Part shown: positions 1 through 6,131 of the stretch, piece after piece
Layout: every line of letters begins with the position of its first letter
Numbering within the stretch: the first letter of the stretch is position 1
Origin: Chitinophaga pinensis
GTDB lineage: Bacteria > Bacteroidota > Bacteroidia > Flavobacteriales_D > Crocinitomicaceae
NCBI GenBank assembly: GCA_945897765.1
Contig: CAMDGP010000061.1
Coordinates: forward strand, 1 to 10,045
Reading direction: 5' to 3'
Length of the DNA stretch: 10,045 bases
The notes under the pieces: generated by a model
Told to the model about the DNA's origin: nothing
The model's database searches: none
Seen by the model: the letters and a program-made list of their open reading frames with translations, nothing else
Program-made: the position numbers and the translations under genes

Positions 1-103
1 TGTCAAGGTATTCAACATTGATAGTTGTAAATTCATTCGTCTTTTTAGTTCCGCAAGCTGCAAGAATTAGGGCAACTGAAGAAGCGAAAATTACTTTTTT
101 CAT
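1..103 (-). CDS. Lipoprotein, N-terminal part only (runs off left edge)
   Basis: Reading the minus strand from ATG at 103 gives 34 codons that remain open to the window edge. The N-terminus is a clear type II signal peptide: MKK, a hydrophobic stretch (VIFASSVALIL), then the lipobox LAAC, so the mature protein would start at Cys17 and be lipid-anchored after Lgt and LspA processing. The mature part begins CGTKKTNEFTTINVEYLD. This is too short to name a family. The last residues weakly recall the start of M13-type metallopeptidase lipoproteins, but that is only a guess. It lies downstream of elaA on the same strand, 113 bp away. The start is supported by an A-rich, SD-free upstream stretch typical of Bacteroidota. 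Confidence 0.75.
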   Translation of the reverse strand, partial: MKKVIFASSVALILAACGTKKTNEFTTINVEYLD

Positions 104-216
104 ATGAGTTTATTTTTTTTAAAGGTTATATGGACCGCGTTAGCAGCAACGAAGTTAATCGCCATTTTGAATTCATCCCTGATTGAGTCTAATCTCGTTA
201 TGGCTTATTTCATAAA

Positions 217-669
217 CTAATTTTTGGGTAAATAAAGCATTTCAACGTGAGGAATTCCGTCTTCGAGGTATTCTTTTCCAGTTGAAATAAAGAGATGTTG
301 ATTATAAAATTTTTCCAAATGACTTTGCGCTGAAATCCGAACGGAAACATTACCGAATTTTTCCAAAATGAAGTCCATACAAGCAGTCATTAATTCGTGA
401 CCAGCGCCAGTTCCTCGTTCTTCTTCTGCAACCACCACGCGACCAATTCCAACTTCGGGATAATAAACGCCAGCAGGTAAAATACGAGCAGTTGCTTTAA
501 TTTCACCTTTAGAATTTCTGCCAATCACGTGCAAAGATTTTTTGTCTTTACCATCTAGATCTTGGTAGGGACAATTTTGTTCGATTACAAAAACTTGGAT
601 TCGTAAAGCAATTAAGTCGTGGAATTCTTCAAGTGTTAAAGATTCGAAGGGTTTTAATTCAAAATTCAT
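217..669 (-). CDS. elaA: ElaA-type GNAT N-acetyltransferase
   Basis: A 150-residue protein of the GNAT superfamily, predicted to move an acetyl group from acetyl-CoA to an unknown amine in the cytoplasm. It matches E. coli ElaA closely in layout: LRIQVFVIEQNCPYQDLDG (residues 22-40) carries the family hallmark VFVxEQNCPYQDxDG, followed by ARILP (61-65), GIGRVVV (74-80) and the acetyl-CoA pyrophosphate loop R-x-x-G-x-G at R85, G88, G90. The tail has AQSHLEKFY (114-122) and EDGIPHVEM (136-144), the ElaA-specific C-terminal signature. Length equals that of the family. The natural substrate of ElaA is not known. The start ATG at 669 is the only one giving the full N-terminal strand. It appears monocistronic or co-transcribed with the lipoprotein at 1-103. 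Confidence 0.93.
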   Translation of the reverse strand: MNFELKPFESLTLEEFHDLIALRIQVFVIEQNCPYQDLDGKDKKSLHVIGRNSKGEIKATARILPAGVYYPEVGIGRVVVAEEERGTGAGHELMTACMDFILEKFGNVSVRISAQSHLEKFYNQHLFISTGKEYLEDGIPHVEMLYLPKN

Positions 670-828
670 GTTCTAAATTTAAGTAGAATAATTGTTTTGG
701 AAAGTGTTTTCTTGATGAAAGGTCGAATGGGGTTGACAACAGATAATTGAATTACACTAATTCCAATAAGAAACAAAACACATTTTCTCATTCATTAATT
801 TTAAACGAATTTAGAAATAATACACTAA

Positions 829-1009
829 ATTCTATTTAAAAATATAACAGCGAATGAGGTATTTTCAAAGCATCCTGAAATTAAGAAAATGTTGTGGGGG
901 AGGAAAGTTTTGGACTTCTGGGTATTACGCAAATACAGTTGGTTTGTATGGAAACAAGGAAGTTATAAGAAAATAGAGAGAGAATCAATGCTCGGCATTG
1001 ATTGATTAA
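829..1009 (+). pseudogene. IS200/IS605-family TnpA transposase remnant (C-terminal part, frameshifted)
   Basis: Two adjacent plus-strand frames together spell the C-terminal third of an IS200-type Y1 transposase. Frame one (829-897) reads ILFKNITANEVFSKHPEIKK then MLW. Frame two (899-973) reads GGKFWTSGYYANTVGLYG then NKEVIRK, followed by a TAG codon (974-976) where the family usually has Tyr, and then RENQCSALID and a stop at 1007-1009. The junction is a run of five Gs (896-900); four would restore one frame, so a one-base insertion explains the shift. LWGGKFWTSGYY..TVG is a strong family signature. The catalytic His motif and Tyr region upstream are missing, so the copy is dead. No left end is recognisable. 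It abuts a broken beta-helix gene on the other strand. Confidence 0.8.
983..1003. repeat. Subterminal hairpin of the IS200-type remnant
   Basis: A perfect 9-bp inverted repeat AATCAATGC / GCATTGATT (983-991 and 995-1003) with a 3-base loop TCG. It sits on the last codons of the transposase remnant. Elements of the IS200/IS605 family have no terminal inverted repeats but carry short subterminal hairpins that TnpA recognises as single strands, so the position fits the right-end hairpin. It could also have acted as a transcription barrier. The exact cleavage site cannot be set from one copy, but the element end should lie within about 10-20 bp downstream. Confidence 0.6.
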
Positions 1010-1429
1010 TAATCCATTTCCACCGGTAACTCGAATTGCTGCATCTCCATTCCCAAGGTAATTATCTAAAAAAGTCAAGCCCTTCAGTATATTTGATGAT
1101 GAAGTTGCATTATATAAAAGACAATTGTTCCGATTCTGCCAGTTTATTGTCACCATTGAATTCGGGTAAGAAAATCCAGTGGCTGTGGTTCCATTTATCG
1201 TTAAATTCGCTTAGGTAATAGCAGGTAAATCAGAAATTAGTACAATAGTGCTACTAGATGAAATTGTAAATGTAATTGTTGGTATAGTTGCGCAAGCATT
1301 TGCATTAATAATCCCTTGACGAAAAGATCCTGCACCTGCATCATAGGTATTAGAAACAATTATATTACATTGGCTAAAACAAATTTTGTAAGATAATAAA
1401 CAAATTAAAATTAAATATAACCTAACCAT
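1010..1429 (-). pseudogene. Secreted beta-helix protein, 5' fragment with in-frame stop
   Basis: From ATG at 1429 the minus strand encodes a Sec signal peptide (MVRLYLILICLLSYKICFSQ) and then IIVSNTYDAGAGSFRQGIIN, which resembles the opening of Bacteroidota right-handed parallel beta-helix surface proteins (VTNTNDSGPGSLRQAI type). A TAA at 1211-1213 interrupts the frame after SDLPAIT. Exactly the same frame continues beyond it as ANLTINGTTATGFSYPNS, then NCLLYNATSSSNILKGLTFL and GDAAIRVTGGNGLLINQ, so this is one gene with a nonsense codon, not two. Homology ends at about 1010 where the IS200-type remnant begins; the codons after that point are transposon DNA read backwards. No type IX sorting domain is attached. 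Almost certainly non-functional. Confidence 0.75.
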
Positions 1430-1445
1430 GAGATTATTTATATAA

Positions 1446-2228
1446 CCTCAAGTTTCTATTTCCGGTGGAGGAGTTTATTTCGCAGGCGATGTGATTGCAC
1501 CAATTATTATAAATGTTGTTGGTTCGGCCCCTTACAATGTTAGTTACACGCTTGATGGCGTTGGGAATAGTGTTACTTCAAATCAATCTTCTATAAGTTT
1601 AGGGAGTAATCAGGGATCCTATGTTTTGACACAGGTTTCTGATCAAAATTGTTTGCAAAATTCCAATCTTGGCTCGGCATCAATCGTAATTAATTCAATT
1701 CCAAATTCGCCACAAGTTAGTAACGATTCTTCTTATTGTTTAAATTACACGCCAGATACCTTAGTTGCCAGTGGAAATTTGAATTCAGCTATTACGTGGT
1801 ATGATCAGTCTTCGTTGCAAAATCCAATTCAATCAGGAATGTATTATTTACCTGATAATATTTTGGGTGCGACAATTTATTATGTGGTTCAAGAAGAAAA
1901 TGCCTGCGTGAGTGCACCAAATGATGTTACGATATCTTTTGAAAACTGTGAGGTAATCATTCCAACTGCTTTCACGCCAGATGGAGATAATGTCAATGAT
2001 ACTTGGATTTTAGATGGAATTGACGGAATTTTCCCTAACAATATTGTTTACATTTATAACCGTTGGGGAAATGTAATTTATCAATCTCAACAAGGAAATT
2101 ATGAAACGAAATCCTGGGATGGAAAATATGAGGAAAAACAAATGCCAGTTGGATCGTATTATTTTATCATTGAATTCAATGATGATCAAACTCAAAATAA
2201 AACCGGTATAGTTAGCATTGTTAAATAA
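1446..2228 (+). pseudogene. Headless fragment of a large secreted protein with type IX (type B) sorting domain
   Basis: The coding signal starts right after a TAA at 1443-1445 with PQVSISGGGVYFAGD and continues into an open frame that could formally start at GTG 1491 (245 residues). There is no signal peptide and no good start, yet the sequence is extracellular in character: Ig-like modules rich in Ser, Asn and Thr (SGGGVYFAGD..APIIINVVGSAPYNVSYTLDG) and then a gliding-motility-associated C-terminal domain at residues about 154-245. Diagnostic motifs are IPTAFTPDGDNVNDTW, IYNRWGNVIYQ, SWDGKY, MPVGSYYFIIEFND and KTGIVSIVK. In intact proteins this domain directs export through the type IX system, which needs a Sec signal that is absent here. 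I therefore read it as the 3' end of a once much longer gene, cut near 1440. Confidence 0.8.
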
Positions 2229-2284
2229 TCGTTGAGGTCTGATTAAGTTTTTTCCCAAGTAGCTTTTAAGTTTAATTAATTGTT

Positions 2285-2292
2285 TAAATTTG
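2285..2292 (+). promoter_or_regulatory. Possible -7 element TAAATTTG before the DUF4159 gene
   Basis: TAAATTTG matches the Bacteroidota -7 consensus TAnnTTTG fully, but it ends only 3 bp before ATG 2296 and has no clear TTG 17-23 bp upstream. If used, the mRNA would be leaderless or nearly so. Chance occurrence in AT-rich DNA is quite possible. Confidence 0.25.
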
Positions 2293-2295
2293 GAT

Positions 2296-2940
2296 ATGAA
2301 AAATCTAATCCTTTTATTTTTTTTGATTCCAACTTTTTATTTCTCACAAGGAACCTATCAATTGGCTGTGCTCAAGTATAATGGAGGAGGAGATTATTAT
2401 GCTAATCCAACAGCTTTACCTAATTTAATCACATTCTGCAATCAAAATTTAGGCACCAACATTTCGAAAGATGTTCCTTATGTGGAGGTGGGAAGTAAAG
2501 ATATTTTTCTTTATCCAATGCTTCACATGACAGGTCATGGTAACGTTGTTTTTTCCAAAGTGGAAGCTGAAAATTTAAGAAATTATCTCTTGGCTGGTGG
2601 TTTTTTACATATAGATGATAATTATGGTATGGATGAATTTATTCGGGTGGAGCTCAAGAAAGTTTTTCCGAATAGTAAATTAGTAGAGTTACCAAGCGAC
2701 CATCCAGTTTTTAATCAAAAATTTAAATTCAATGGCTTGCCAAAAATTCACGAACACGACAACAAGCGTCCACAAGCTTTTGGAATCATTGAAAAAGGAA
2801 GGCTTCTTTGCCTATATACCTATGAAACTGATCTTAGTGATGGATGGGAAGACCCCCAAGTTCACAATGATACTCCAGAAAAAAGAAAGCAAGCACTTCA
2901 AATGGGAGCAAACATTTTGATGTATGCTTTTATGAAGTAA
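2296..2940 (+). CDS. Secreted DUF4159 domain protein
   Basis: A 214-residue protein starting at ATG 2296; a TTG two codons earlier is less likely because ATG places MKN directly before the hydrophobic core of a signal peptide (MKNLILLFFLIPTFYFSQG, probable cleavage near FS-QG). The rest is a single DUF4159 domain: LAVLKYNGGGDYYANPTALP near the mature N-terminus, then PMLHMTGHGNVVFS, an AGGFLHIDDNYG core, SDHPVFNQKFKF, KIHEHDN and a C-terminal helix ending NILMYAFMK. DUF4159 has no established reaction. Its TGHG and GGFLHIDD motifs recall class I glutamine-amidotransferase-like folds, but no catalytic triad can be claimed. Probably periplasmic. It follows the decayed region and is 26 bp from the next gene, so the two may be co-transcribed. 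Confidence 0.88.
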   Translation: MKNLILLFFLIPTFYFSQGTYQLAVLKYNGGGDYYANPTALPNLITFCNQNLGTNISKDVPYVEVGSKDIFLYPMLHMTGHGNVVFSKVEAENLRNYLLAGGFLHIDDNYGMDEFIRVELKKVFPNSKLVELPSDHPVFNQKFKFNGLPKIHEHDNKRPQAFGIIEKGRLLCLYTYETDLSDGWEDPQVHNDTPEKRKQALQMGANILMYAFMK

Positions 2941-2954
2941 TATTTATAAAAAAC

Positions 2955-2962
2955 TATCTTTG
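2955..2962 (+). promoter_or_regulatory. Possible -7 element TATCTTTG before the second GNAT gene
   Basis: A full match to TAnnTTTG located 4 bp before ATG 2967. No matching TTG at the expected -33 spacing was found. The closeness to the start codon means it would give a leaderless message or be fortuitous. Confidence 0.22.
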
Positions 2963-2966
2963 AGCT

Positions 2967-3407
2967 ATGCTTACAGTTAGAGAATTAGTTGATAAAAATG
3001 AAATGTTAAAATACATTCATGTATTAAATGATTTGTATCCTGCATTGACTTTAGAACAATATTCTAAAGAATTGGATGTAATGTTACCTCATAATTACGG
3101 TCAAGTCGGTGTTTTTGAAGATGATGAATTCTTAGGAATCAGTGGTTTTTGGATAGGCAACAAATTGTGGTGCGGGAAGTACTTGGAGTTAGATAATATC
3201 GTTGTTTCTACAATGCATCGAAGCAAAGGTGTTGGGAAATTAATCTTTGATTTTTTAGCAAAAAAAGCACAAGAACACGAATGTACAATGATGGCTTTGG
3301 ATTCATATACTTCTAATTTTAAAGCACATAAATTTTTCTACAACGAGGGTTTTGCACCAAAAGGCTTTCATTTTATTAATATCTTGAAACCAGGTGGAGT
3401 GAGATAG
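2967..3407 (+). CDS. GNAT family N-acetyltransferase
   Basis: A 146-residue single-domain acetyltransferase, cytoplasmic. The N-terminal part (TVRELVDKNEMLKYIHVLND) forms the first strand and helices, GVFEDDEFLGISGFW (48-62) the central strands, and motif A is LDNIVVSTMHRSKGVGKLIF (75-94), where R85, G88 and G90 match the acetyl-CoA-binding R-x-x-G-x-G/A loop. Motif B follows as ALDSYTSNFKAHKFFYNEGF (110-129). The acceptor cannot be told; small amines, antibiotics or protein N-termini are all possible in this superfamily. It is not ElaA-like, so it does not duplicate the acetyltransferase at 217-669. Start chosen because the family needs the VREL strand just after Met1. No terminator is obvious after it. 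Confidence 0.88.
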   Translation: MLTVRELVDKNEMLKYIHVLNDLYPALTLEQYSKELDVMLPHNYGQVGVFEDDEFLGISGFWIGNKLWCGKYLELDNIVVSTMHRSKGVGKLIFDFLAKKAQEHECTMMALDSYTSNFKAHKFFYNEGFAPKGFHFINILKPGGVR

Positions 3408-3527
3408 TTTGGATTTTAAGTTTTTAAATAAAATTTGTCACGCAGCTTAAATATTAACTTATCGAAAAGAAAGAAAAATAAAAGAACTTGTTAAATTTAT
3501 AGCTTGTTTTAACGAAAATTATATACA

Positions 3528-4775
3528 ATGGAAGAATACGGGAAAATACTTTTGTTTGCAATGCCTGCATTTTTGATTTTTGTCTTGGCTGAAAAAATTT
3601 ATGGTATGTGGAAAGGAAATGATTATATGCCTTTCGATGATGCTATCTCCAGTTTGAGTTCTGGTATGAGTAATGTCGTAAAAGATGTGTTAGGCTTAAC
3701 AATCAATATTATAAGTTACGCTTGGTTAGTGGAGCACATCGCAATAATTCACATTAAAGAAACGGTTTTATTGTACGCTATTGCTTTTATTGTAATTGAT
3801 TTTTATGGCTATTGGTCGCATCGTTTTGACCACAAAATCAATTTTTTTTGGAACGAACATGTTATACATCATAGTAGCGAAGAATTTAATTTAGCATGTG
3901 CTTTGCGTCAACCTGTTTCTGGGATTTTGAAATTCTTCAATTTCTTATTGATTCCTGCTGCTTTAGTTGGTATCCCTTTAGAAATTATTTCAATTATTTT
4001 GCCTTTGCATCTGTTTCTTCAATTTTGGTATCATACTCGCCACATTGGTAAATTAGGCTTTTTGGAATACATAATCGTAACTCCTTCTCATCATCGTGTT
4101 CATCACGCTATGAATAAAGAATACATGGATAAAAATTTAGGTCAAGTATTCATTTTTTGGGATAAATTATTTGGAACTTTTCAAGAAGAATTAGATGAGG
4201 TTCCGCCAGTTTATGGAATTACTCGACCTGCAAAAACTTGGAATCCATTTATAATAAATTTTCAACACCTTTATTTAATTGCAAAAGACGCTTGGAAAGC
4301 ACCAAAGTTGATTGATAAGTTCCGTATCTGGTTTATGCCAACAGGTTGGAGACCAGAAGGATTTGAAGAGAAGTATCCCGTAGAAAAAATTAATGAAGCT
4401 TATAACTTTAAAAAGTATAAAACAGAACTTCCGAAACCGTTATTCATTTGGAGTATAGTCCAACTCTTTGTAACCTTAGCATTTATTTCCCATTTGTTTT
4501 CTTCTATCGGGGATATAAAAATTCCAGGTGTTTTTATCTATGGCTTTTACATTCTGTTCACAATTTATTGTTTCACCGATTTAATGGACAGAAATCGTTG
4601 GAATTGGATACTTGAATTAATACGATTTGGTTTTATAATTGGATTCTTTTTTGCCACACAATCTTGGTTTGGACTTGGGGATTTAGTATTTGCAGGAGTA
4701 ATTATTTACCAAGTAGTTTCACTTTTGTTTAGTTTTAAATACAGTCAAGTTAATACGAAATCTGCGTTTAGTTAA
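3528..4775 (+). CDS. Sterol desaturase / fatty acid hydroxylase family membrane protein, alkylglycerol-monooxygenase-like
   Basis: A 415-residue integral membrane di-iron oxygenase. The histidine clusters that bind iron are all present: HRFDH (98-102), HVIHH (111-115), HTRH (169-172) and HHRVHH (188-193). The surrounding text HHSSEEFNLACALRQ and TPSHHRVHHAMNKEYMDKNL followed by IFWDKLFGTFQ is strikingly like animal alkylglycerol monooxygenase (AGMO, TMEM195), which hydroxylates ether lipids using tetrahydrobiopterin. Membrane segments are expected near residues 5-25, 52-70, 80-95 and 135-165, plus a C-terminal group at about 305-325, 333-352, 365-380 and 385-403. The C-terminal membrane block after residue 300 gives the length typical of AGMO-like rather than short hydroxylases. 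The substrate in this organism is unknown, probably a membrane lipid. Flanked by 120 bp and 490 bp gaps, so likely monocistronic. Confidence 0.9.
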   Translation: MEEYGKILLFAMPAFLIFVLAEKIYGMWKGNDYMPFDDAISSLSSGMSNVVKDVLGLTINIISYAWLVEHIAIIHIKETVLLYAIAFIVIDFYGYWSHRFDHKINFFWNEHVIHHSSEEFNLACALRQPVSGILKFFNFLLIPAALVGIPLEIISIILPLHLFLQFWYHTRHIGKLGFLEYIIVTPSHHRVHHAMNKEYMDKNLGQVFIFWDKLFGTFQEELDEVPPVYGITRPAKTWNPFIINFQHLYLIAKDAWKAPKLIDKFRIWFMPTGWRPEGFEEKYPVEKINEAYNFKKYKTELPKPLFIWSIVQLFVTLAFISHLFSSIGDIKIPGVFIYGFYILFTIYCFTDLMDRNRWNWILELIRFGFIIGFFFATQSWFGLGDLVFAGVIIYQVVSLLFSFKYSQVNTKSAFS

Positions 4776-4845
4776 TTATAAATGTTGAATTAATTTAATA
4801 GATTTTTAGCAAAACTTAAGAACTCTTAGAGTAGCAAATGTTACG

Positions 4846-4873
4846 TTGTATTTTTTTGGTATAATTAAATTTG
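4846..4873 (+). promoter_or_regulatory. Bacteroidota-type promoter of the osmC remnant
   Basis: TTG at 4846-4848, a 17-bp spacer, and TAAATTTG at 4866-4873 fit the flavobacterial consensus TTG-N17-23-TAnnTTTG. It ends 12 bp before ATG 4886 of the osmC pseudogene. It is the best complete promoter in the window by eye, although the gene it served is broken. Confidence 0.55.
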
Positions 4874-4885
4874 CAGAAAAAAAAG

Positions 4886-5125
4886 ATGGATACATTAAGG
4901 AAATGCAATTACCAAAATAGATAAATATAAAACCATAATTTCAAGTGAAGTAAACCAATTCGTTGTTTATGAGCTACTTAGAGAAGATGGAACTGATTTA
5001 GGTTTTTCACCAGTTGAATTACTTTCAGGCGATTTAGCTTCATGTACTTTTTATCCATAGTAAATGCTTGTCATATACACAAAACGCTAAGTAGAACAAT
5101 TTCTATCGAAACTAAATTGATTTAA
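4886..5125 (+). pseudogene. OsmC/Ohr-family protein, internally deleted pseudogene
   Basis: Three short frames spell two ends of an OsmC-family thiol peroxidase-like protein. ATG 4886 gives MDTLRK. After a frame change near 4899 the reading is GNAITKIDKYKTIISSEVNQ, then FVVYELLREDGTDLGFSPVE and LLSGDLASCT, the family N-terminal half ending at the first conserved Cys (5043-5045). It then stops at TAG 5058-5060. In a third frame, 5063-5125 reads NACHIHKTLSRTISIETKLI and a stop, the family C-terminus, whose second conserved Cys lies in a C-P-x-H-K-T-L type motif (here CHIHKTL). The family is usually about 130-140 residues; only about 75 codons remain, so roughly 55-65 central codons are missing. 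Intact relatives reduce organic hydroperoxides. This copy cannot make a working protein. Confidence 0.8.
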
Positions 5126-5143
5126 CTTTTAGTTAAATCAATT
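5115..5143 (+). terminator. AT-rich hairpin at the end of the osmC remnant
   Basis: A perfect 13-bp inverted repeat, AATTGATTTAACT / AGTTAAATCAATT (5115-5127 and 5131-5143), with loop TTT. It overlaps the last codons and stop of the osmC remnant. There is no G/C core and no following T-run, so it is a weak intrinsic terminator at best; it lies between the dead gene and the lgt promoter, where a terminator would be expected. Confidence 0.45.
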
Positions 5144-5237
5144 GACATTTATAAGGTTTATTAAGTAATTTTATTTTTTTAGCAAGGTTTAAAGAATCTT
5201 AAATTCAGTCAAAATAAGCTTTTCAAAAAAAACCTTT

Positions 5238-5245
5238 TATCTTTG
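5238..5245 (+). promoter_or_regulatory. -7 element TATCTTTG of the lgt transcript
   Basis: Full match to TAnnTTTG, 22 bp upstream of the GTG start of lgt, giving a short leader. The -33 region is only T-rich, without a clear TTG. Its placement supports the GTG at 5268 as the real start. Confidence 0.45.
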
Positions 5246-5267
5246 ATAGAATTTCAATTTAAAACAC

Positions 5268-6131
5268 GTGAATTTAGCAATTAATTGGTCCGTTGATTCC
5301 GAAATAATCGATGGCTTTCGTACACCAAATCTTTACGGACTTCTTTTCGTTTCTGGTTTAGTTATAGGTTATTTTGTCGTTAAAAGAATCTTCAAACGAG
5401 AAAATATCTCCAATGAAATATTAGATAAATTAGTAATGTATGTGGTACTTGCAACGATTATTGGTGCTCGACTAGGGCATGTGTTGTTTTATGGTCCTTA
5501 CTACGATACAGTTGTAAATGGACAAATTGTTGAACGCGGTTATTTTTCTCATCCTGAAGATATCGTTAAGGTATGGGAAGGTGGATTAGCTAGTCATGGA
5601 GCAGCTATTGCTATTCTAATTTCGCTTTATTTATTTTCGAGAAATGTTGCTAAAAAACCGTTTTTATGGATTTTAGATCGTATTTCTGCACCAATAGCAA
5701 TTGGAGGAACTTTTATCCGTCTTGGAAATTTAGTAAATCACGAAATGGTTGGAGATATTACAACCGTTCCTTGGGGATTCCGCTTCAGAAATCATGATTT
5801 TAATTTATGGAATGGAACTTGGGAGTCAATTCCAGTAAGACATCCAGCTCAATTATATGAAGCGATTTGTTATTTTATTTCGTTTTTTATTCTACTTTTT
5901 CTTTATTGGAAAAAAGACCTTTGGCAAAAACCAGGATTTATCTTCGGTTGGTTTTTAATTTTCATTTTTGGCTTTAGATTCATCATTGAATTTGTGAAAT
6001 TAGGACAAACGGCTCGGGATTCTGTATATGCTATTAATACTGGTCAAATGTTGAGTATTCCTTTTGTACTTGTCGGAATTTATTTAATTCTTCGTGCTGT
6101 TCAAAATAAAACTATTTCAAATGAGAGCTAG
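5268..6131 (+). CDS. lgt: Phosphatidylglycerol--prolipoprotein diacylglyceryl transferase
   Basis: Lgt attaches diacylglycerol from phosphatidylglycerol to the lipobox Cys of prelipoproteins in the inner membrane, the first step of lipoprotein maturation. The 287-residue protein has about seven membrane segments and the expected motifs: NLYGLLFVSG (21-30), GARLGHVLFYGP (66-77), VWEGGLASHGAAIAI (102-116, with the essential His at 110), the Lgt signature FIRLGNLVNHEMVG (149-162, containing R151 and N154), RHPAQLYEA (191-199) and FGFRFIIEFVKLGQ (234-247). The start is GTG 5268; no ATG lies upstream in frame at a sensible distance, and the -7 element at 5238 fits it. The 3' end overlaps the next gene by 11 bp, indicating co-translation. 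Confidence 0.95.
   Translation: MNLAINWSVDSEIIDGFRTPNLYGLLFVSGLVIGYFVVKRIFKRENISNEILDKLVMYVVLATIIGARLGHVLFYGPYYDTVVNGQIVERGYFSHPEDIVKVWEGGLASHGAAIAILISLYLFSRNVAKKPFLWILDRISAPIAIGGTFIRLGNLVNHEMVGDITTVPWGFRFRNHDFNLWNGTWESIPVRHPAQLYEAICYFISFFILLFLYWKKDLWQKPGFIFGWFLIFIFGFRFIIEFVKLGQTARDSVYAINTGQMLSIPFVLVGIYLILRAVQNKTISNES

Noticed and set aside
751..832. Imperfect direct repeat ACACTAATTC / ACACTAAATTC
   Set aside because: Too short and imperfect in AT-rich DNA to call; it does not flank the IS remnant in a meaningful way.
1036..1218. Plus-strand 60-codon open frame
   Set aside because: It is the complement of the beta-helix fragment, with no protein-like pattern of its own.
5571..5615. Lgt motif SHGAA instead of the enterobacterial FHGGL
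   Set aside because: The essential His is kept, and as far as I recall GGLASHGAA is the usual form in Bacteroidota Lgt, so it is not an active-site defect.
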